From Paraglomus occultum (taxonomy: Eukaryota; Glomeromycota; Glomeromycetes; Paraglomerales; Paraglomeraceae), in the NCBI GenBank assembly GCA_910592205.1, contig CAJVPJ010001257.1, positions 1 through 11,059 on the forward strand: DNA of 11,059 nucleotides, written 5' to 3'. Under the pieces are notes generated by a model. The model did no database searches, was not told the DNA's origin, and worked only from the letters and a program-made list of their open reading frames with translations. The position numbers were made by a program, and so were the translations under genes. Positions 7,202 to 11,059 of this stretch are shown one piece after another (position 1 is the first letter of the stretch; every line of letters begins with the position of its first letter).

Positions 7202-8007
7202 TTAAGACAAAGAATGGGAATGAACATTTATAAATGACATTCGCTTTTCGCAATAAAAGTCATGTTAGTATTAGCTTATGGAACTTGACATTGTTGTTGG
7301 ATATTGTACGTCTTCATAATGCATGCAGATTCATCTAAATGGACAGAGTTATAACGCACTCCATTGAAGAAAAAAAAGCCTTGCATTTTTATTTGTGTGA
7401 TAATGGCTATAGATCGCGCTTATTCTACTGGATATATCAATAGACTCATTGTGATTTGTTTTATCCGCCTTTCTAGGAATTGATTTTAATTACTAAAAGT
7501 TGCTACCGACACATTAGTAAAATTCTGCTCCAATCATAATAGATAAACGGCGCGTAAATACATGTGTGTTTACCAATTTTGACTTTTGTACAACTTTTTT
7601 TTCAGTGAAAATTTTATGGTAACATATGGTCTACAAATAAAGCTCATTTTCTTCTTTTAACTCGAGGGGTTTTTATACAACATGAACCATGATTTGCGCA
7701 TACGATCGCCTGCACGAAAAGCGTGTCTCGGTCTTGCGACAGTGAATAATTAAACGCTCCCATCTACGATTTGAGGAGATGTGACACATTAAAAATACAA
7801 AAAACCATTTCAAACGTGCTCATTTTAGGTTATTGAAAATGCGCATGTTGGTGTCCATATTATATATTATATAAGATTATAAATAATCAATGTTCGAATA
7901 AGAGCTAAATGCAAATGAACAATAATAAAATCATTCTTACGAGGTGATAATTGATACTTCAATAGAGCCGATAATCTACCGTCATTTAGTTAAACTGTTC
8001 AACTATA
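7202..8007. other. Tail-to-tail spacer between LMW-PTP and the SCCPDH-like gene
   Basis: AT-rich 3' UTRs and spacer for the two convergent genes, with no coding frame of note. AATAAA occurs on the + strand at 7252-7257 and again at 7636-7641. An AT-only near-palindrome lies around 7858-7873. No AATAAA for the - strand gene lies close; the nearest I see is at 7388-7393, about 600 bases past its stop, so a variant signal may be used. Confidence 0.5.
7252..7257 (+). terminator. Polyadenylation signal of LMW-PTP
   Basis: AATAAA 50 bases beyond the TAA stop of the phosphatase, the position expected for a short 3' UTR. A second AATAAA at 7636-7641 could give a longer transcript. Confidence 0.6.
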
Positions 8008-9715
8008 CTAATCGTCCTTTGACTTGGTTAGCGCTTCCACAGACAGCTCCATTCCGGCAGCATTTAATCTTTCAACCAGTACGTGACCAAATGCCGTGGC
8101 CGGCGTCATAATACCTCCTTTACCAGGTATACGCTGACGATCATACACAAGTGCTAGAGCACATTCACTAACCATTTTGGCGGTCTCGCCATACCCAGGA
8201 TCTGAAAGAGGTAATGAACAAAGCGTTAATTGCAAGCGTTGCAAGCGTCACAAGCCCATCTTAGGCACGTAAAAACTCCTAATACATACCTTTGAAACCC
8301 TTCACTTTTGATATTGCTTTCATTGACTTTTCGTAGGGCTTTGAGAAAAAATAAAATTGGATGAGATTTGAGTTTGGATGAACCACACACTTTTATTTAA
8401 AACTTTTACCTCAATGCACGCTTCTCCGATGTATTGACATTCAAATCCTCCCTTTTCAATTTGCTCTTTCGTTGGACCACTTCCTGGTCCTGGTGCATAT
8501 TTCCGTAGTATCCACTGCACTGGAGGTATAAACAAGATCGCGCTCATGAAGGACCACCCGATTGTTGCCAATAATGCTGTTAAGATATTCCCGTATGAAA
8601 AGTATTCGCTAGGGGAAAATCGACGTTTTCTCATATTATTAGTCACCGAATAGACTCAAACTCAAAATTCTAATGATCAATGTAACTTCTCTTACCGATA
8701 GGAAAAAAATTTCCCATATGAATGGCCTGCAACTGACTTGAGCCCGTACGAGCGTTGAACCAGTCTTTCATTACTAGTTGCGAGAAAGTGTGGTCCTTGC
8801 CATTTTCCAAAGTCAGAGTCGTAATATAATGGAAGCGAAAAACCTTGCTGACCAGCAACTATATGTAAAGCAAGGGGTGTCAAATAAATGTTAATTTACG
8901 CCCGATGTCAACAAGTTATCGAAATCGACTTGGTTTACCTGGCGATATAAAGTATGGATCTGTAAACATCTCGATTGCACCCCAAGGTTCCTCCACCACA
9001 GCCAATGAACTATGGATGGTACCACCACTGATTCCACCTTTAAGCCATTTTATCGTACCCTTTACTTCTCCAGTGTCCCGGTCCCATTGTTTCTTGATGA
9101 AATCAACGACCATAAGAGTACCAATATCACTTGGAACACTGTCAAATCCGCAGCTAGGGACTATGATCGTGCCGCAGCTTTCTGCCGTCATATGGAATTG
9201 TTCAACGATCTTTTTGATCCACGTTGTTTCCCCGGTAATGTCGACATAATCAGTTTTATTATGAACACAAGCTTCCACGACAGGAGTTCCGTATTTTGTG
9301 TATGGACCAACGGTTGTGATTACGACTCTTGCATCGCCGATAACCTCGTGTAGAGAAGATTTATCATTTACGTCGGCCGTAACTACATCAATGTTTGAAG
9401 ACTTTGGATTGATATCGACGAGACTTTTCTTTAGTGTTTCGAGTTTTGCGCGAGATCTTCCAGCCAAGGACCACTTCAAGTCCTTTCATAACATGTCCAG
9501 TGAGGAAGAAATGCATTGTTTGTAATGCGCGCAAGTAATACAAATAATAAGGTTAATTGGAAGTTGATTTATCGTCGCCACACATATTGTCATAAAGAAA
9601 TAGTGTTTACTTGTGGTCCATTGAGGGCGAGATATTCAGCAACTCTTTTTCCAGTGAAACCAGTCGCGCCGAACAGTACTATATCAAACTTTCGACTATC
9701 CCGTGGCTTCAACAT
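8008..9715 (-). CDS. Saccharopine dehydrogenase-like oxidoreductase, six exons
   Basis: A Rossmann-fold protein of the SCCPDH family, thought to be an NAD(P)-dependent reductase linked to membranes or lipid droplets; its substrate is unsettled. Exons on the - strand: 9715-9611, 9482-8939, 8858-8696, 8629-8410, 8338-8290 and 8201-8008, giving 424 aa (human SCCPDH is 429). Introns are 128, 80, 66, 71 and 88 bp, all GT-AG and frame-consistent. Visible motifs: nucleotide-binding GATGFTG (16-22), WSLAGRSRAKL (39-49), TTVGPYTKYG (91-100), DYVDITGE (113-120) and PSCGFDSVPSD (144-154). A hydrophobic stretch at about 284-305 fits the family's membrane-associated segment, then GPTKEQIEKG, and near the C-terminus PGYGETA and GKGGIMTPATAFG. 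The ATG at 9715 is preceded in frame by TAA. The GGISGGT motif resembles the fungal, plant and nematode members more than vertebrate SCCPDH. It does not make saccharopine despite its name. Confidence 0.93.
8230..8248. repeat. Tandem 9-mer in intron 5 of the SCCPDH-like gene
   Basis: TTGCAAGCG is repeated head to tail (8230-8238 and 8239-8247), with a partial AAGCGTT just before at 8221-8227. It is a small intronic duplication with no evident role. Confidence 0.55.
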
Positions 9716-10071
9716 TACGAAAGCTTTTCTGAATATAAGTTACTTGGATATAAAAAGTCAGTCTTTTATGTGCGTTATGACCCATTTTTAAGCCAAAGTC
9801 CCGTGACAAGAACTACAAAACGGGTTAACTATGACTTGGAGGGCTTTCTGGAGACAGTTATAAAAGCCTTCCAAATTTGGGTTGCAATCCCCGCACACTG
9901 CTGATCTGGCATGTGATTCTAACTAATTTAATATTGGCAATCGCTCTTAAAGTTTTGAGTGCCTGAGTATGTCAATATCAAGTTAGATTTTTTTCAGCCT
10001 TTAACATAGCAATCGCCTCCGTGGAACCATCGAAAAGAGATCACGTTTTCAATTACATGTAATTACTGTGC
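9716..10071. other. Upstream region of the SCCPDH-like gene
   Basis: This should hold the 5' UTR and promoter of the - strand gene. A CATAAAAG string on the - strand lies about 50 bases above the ATG and is a weak TATA candidate. A TATAAAAG on the + strand near 9859-9866 has no matching gene. The + strand frame running through 9611-9904 is mostly the antisense of exon 1 and is not believed. Confidence 0.35.
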
Positions 10072-10314
10072 ATGTGTATTAATAACATTTTACAGGTTAT
10101 ATTAATATCATTGTTGTTATTGTTGATGCGTATACTCTTTTCACGTCTATACACATCGGTTATGGCAGAAACCATTCTCCATTTCTCCGATTACATAAAA
10201 AAAGGAAATGTAGGATTAAAAAGTATAACTATATATCAACTGCAGGCTATTACGAATGGCACTTATTTACATCAACAGTTATTCGTGGAAAGTGCCGTGT
10301 GTACTACGTATTAG
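10072..10314 (+). CDS. Hypothetical 80-aa protein with N-terminal hydrophobic segment
   Basis: An ATG-initiated frame with a strongly hydrophobic N-terminus (VILISLLLLLMRILF, residues 9-23), followed by an ordinary mixed sequence with one N-glycosylation sequon (NGT, about residue 62). It could be a small secreted or membrane protein. A possible acceptor (ACATTTTACAG) lies inside the first codons, so it might instead be an exon. I recognise no family, there is no promoter or poly(A) support, and chance frames of this size occur in this DNA. Confidence 0.2.
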   Translation: MCINNILQVILISLLLLLMRILFSRLYTSVMAETILHFSDYIKKGNVGLKSITIYQLQAITNGTYLHQQLFVESAVCTTY

Positions 10315-10982
10315 TATCAACACAGGACAACAAAAAAATTCGCTTTTTAGGCACAAGTCCGAGGCGACGACCATAAAATTAAAAATTCCAATCTTTATTA
10401 GATTAATTTGATACTTTGTGATCAGATTTCGACATTCAGTTATAAAGAATTGTCTCGATTTATTTTTCTGCAACATAGGCCTTTACAACACATAAAATTT
10501 TTTATTTAAATTATTATGAACTATGTAAACAACAACTTTACGTCATTTTACTCAATTAATTGTAATAGATTACTAGTTATAGTTATTATATTACAAGTTT
10601 ATAGCACCAGAGCGTTCTACATTTTGAATTAAAAAGTTTGTTGTGACTTACATAGCACAAAAACAAAAAACTACAGTAGTACCATCTCCGTGCATTTCAA
10701 AAAAACTTTAACGCTAGCGTTGGCTAACTAATAGTCGATATGAGATTTTGCGACCAGTAATAACAAAAACAAGCTATATTTTGTAAGTTAATTATTTGTA
10801 TCTTTGCAATTTTTTATTACCGATACAAGACATAATAGAGTACAACATGAATGCATGCTGTGTTAGCAAAATATTAAAAGCTTGTTTTTCTTTTCAAAAA
10901 ATTTTTTATCAAAAAAATATTTGTCAGATATTAATATAGCAGCAGCAGGGGATCCCAGCAGACTTTTTTTTTGGTGGGTATA
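10315..10982. other. AT-rich noncoding stretch at the right end
   Basis: Very AT-rich, with many A and T runs and a 12-bp palindrome A6T6 at 10896-10907. No coding frame, RNA gene or mobile-element terminus is visible. The one - strand frame (10279-10476) is unsupported. Confidence 0.5.
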
Positions 10983-11042
10983 ACGTGTGTTTTGCGTTTG
11001 CCTCGTCATTCGAGTGACGTGCGTTTTGCTTTTGCCTCGTCA
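10983..11042. repeat. Two-copy tandem repeat, 26-bp units with period 34
   Basis: The 26-bp unit at 10983-11008 recurs at 11017-11042 with 24 of 26 bases identical; both share the core TTTGCCTCGTCA. The unit is much more GC-rich than the preceding sequence. The array runs close to the window edge and may continue as a minisatellite, or belong to a repeated element outside the window. Confidence 0.75.
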
Positions 11043-11059
11043 AAGATGGGATGTTTATA

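Noticed and set aside
8905-9525. Several + strand frames over the SCCPDH-like gene
   Set aside because: They are antisense to exon 2, whose - strand translation carries the family motifs.
9830-9880. GGAGGGCTTTC...AAAGCCTTCC inverted repeat as a hairpin
   Set aside because: The arms are imperfect and the spacing is irregular; nothing links it to a terminator or element end.

Overview
This window looks like nuclear DNA of an animal with a compact, AT-rich genome. Three genes can be recognised by protein family. All three are split by short GT-AG-type introns of 66 to 128 bases, which suits an invertebrate such as an insect. The phylum cannot be fixed from the sequence. There is no sign of bacterial operons, rRNA, tRNA, CRISPR or an intact transposon.

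Right half, well supported. A low-molecular-weight protein tyrosine phosphatase (LMW-PTP, ACP1 family) lies on the + strand at 6399-7201 in five exons. A saccharopine dehydrogenase-like oxidoreductase (SCCPDH family) lies on the - strand at 9715-8008 in six exons. The two face each other tail to tail. I rebuilt both from splice sites; every junction keeps frame and the final lengths (156 and 424 aa) match their families.

Middle. A Siva-type zinc-binding apoptosis regulator lies on the - strand at 4402-3980. Its cysteine spacing matches the Siva core exactly. It is head to head with the phosphatase: a strong-context ATG followed by a splice donor at 4832-4841 (+) could be an alternative first exon of the phosphatase, and a donor at 4639 (-) could end a noncoding first exon of Siva. 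About 190 bases between them would then be a shared promoter.

Left third, weakly supported. Several blocks (1481-1941, 2532-2840, 2987-3391) are open in more than one frame, sometimes on both strands, and have plausible splice sites, but match no family I recognise. They may be exons of unknown genes or chance. The rest is AT-rich intergenic or intronic sequence with a few short repeats and palindromes.

The three named genes have no evident common pathway. The most interesting observations concern the phosphatase: its catalytic P-loop is divided by two introns around a 16-nt micro-exon, and a later intron appears to be of the rare GC-AG type.
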